The notes under the pieces were generated by a model. That model saw only the letters and a program-made list of their open reading frames with translations, ran no database searches and was not told the origin of the DNA. From contig JAURDG010000060.1 of assembly GCA_030828025.1 (NCBI GenBank), positions 1 through 7,495 on the forward strand: DNA of 7,495 nt, in the 5' to 3' direction. Numbering within the stretch: position 1 is the first letter of the stretch; every line of letters begins with the position of its first letter. This stretch comes from Flavobacteriaceae bacterium (lineage in GTDB: Bacteria > Bacteroidota > Bacteroidia > Flavobacteriales > Flavobacteriaceae). Shown here in pieces: positions 7,124 through 7,495 of the stretch. A program made the translations under genes and the position numbers.

Positions 7124-7133
7124 GATATCCAAA
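7120..7133. promoter_or_regulatory. 14-bp perfect palindrome, candidate operator
   Basis: TTTGGATATCCAAA reads identically on both strands. Its left half shares the TTTG of the -7 element at 7116-7123 and its right half covers the predicted transcription start. Binding here would block RNA polymerase, so a dimeric repressor site is a reasonable guess. The palindrome is seen directly; the regulator and role are unknown. Confidence 0.4.
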
Positions 7134-7143
7134 TGTTACTATT

Positions 7144-7495
7144 ATGAACAACACCTATATTTCTCTTCGTTTTTCGGCTATTCTTTTTACCTTTCTTTTT
7201 TCGGTAAGCCTTAGCGCACAGTTTATTACCAAATGGGAAACCACCACGGATGGTGAATCCATTACGATTCCTACATTTTCGGGTGAAACCTATGACTACA
7301 CGGTGAATTGGGGCGATGGAAACACCTCCACAGGACAAACGGGCGATGCCACACACACCTATGCTAATGCAGGCACCTATACCGTCAGCATTACAGGCAC
7401 CTTTCCCAGGATTTATTTTAACTATGCGGTGGTTCGAGCTAAAATTTTGGAAGTAACCCAATGGGGTACCAATGCCTGGACATCTATGGAAGCTG
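7144..7495 (+). CDS. Secreted BspA-like surface protein, 5' part only
   Basis: The frame runs open from ATG 7144 off the window end, giving 117 complete codons. Residues 1-25 look like a Sec signal peptide: a short polar start with Arg9, a hydrophobic core (AILFTFLF, 12-19) and a probable cleavage at LSA|Q. The mature part begins FITKWETTT and continues into a PKD-like beta segment with YTVNWGDG (52-59) and HTYANAGTYTVSI (71-83), then FPRIYF and ILEVTQWGTNAWTSMEA. From memory this preamble is typical of Bacteroidota BspA-type (DUF285) leucine-rich-repeat surface proteins, whose repeats would begin just past the edge. Many of these end in a type IX secretion sorting domain, which cannot be seen here. 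Frame openness continues upstream to at least 7048, but ATG 7144 alone puts the signal peptide at the N-terminus. The gene is divergent from pyrH. Confidence 0.85.
   Translation, partial: MNNTYISLRFSAILFTFLFSVSLSAQFITKWETTTDGESITIPTFSGETYDYTVNWGDGNTSTGQTGDATHTYANAGTYTVSITGTFPRIYFNYAVVRAKILEVTQWGTNAWTSMEA

Noticed and set aside
7069..7461. Minus-strand frame of 130 codons upstream of pyrH
   Set aside because: It is antisense to the BspA-like gene, has biased Cys/Gly/Ile composition without a domain, and would run across the divergent promoter region. The plus-strand frame has a signal peptide and a PKD-like motif.

Overview
The window is a stretch of ordinary chromosome from a member of the Bacteroidota. 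Four things point there: start regions lack Shine-Dalgarno sequences; three start regions carry the Bacteroidota -7 promoter element (TAnnTTTG); the protein sequences read like Flavobacteriia/Cytophagia/Saprospiria orthologues; and the right edge holds a secreted surface protein of BspA-like type. No class, genus or species can be assigned by eye.

Layout, left to right. Positions 1-126 are AT-rich and show no gene. Positions 127-393 (+) encode an 88-residue three-segment membrane protein of unknown function. It converges with, and overlaps by 6 bp, the 3' end of a five-gene block on the minus strand. In transcription order the block is pyrH (UMP kinase), frr (ribosome recycling factor), a 12-segment RND/MMPL-type exporter, asnS (asparaginyl-tRNA synthetase) and rpoN (sigma-54). 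Gaps between these genes are 3, 18, 37 and 47 bp, so they probably form one operon. An additional -7 element before asnS could express asnS-rpoN separately. A divergent promoter region of about 156 bp separates pyrH from a plus-strand gene running off the right edge. That gene encodes a signal peptide followed by a PKD-like segment typical of the front of BspA-type leucine-rich-repeat surface proteins.

Functionally, the block joins pyrimidine nucleotide supply (PyrH), translation (Frr, AsnS), an inner-membrane exporter of unknown substrate and an alternative sigma factor. No enhancer-binding activator for sigma-54 is present here, so its regulon cannot be inferred. No tRNA, rRNA, CRISPR array, insertion sequence, phage gene or defence system was seen. 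The points most worth checking are a 14-bp perfect palindrome on the promoter of the surface-protein gene, the asymmetric loss of the acidic pair in the first half of the exporter, and two intercistronic hairpins in the operon.
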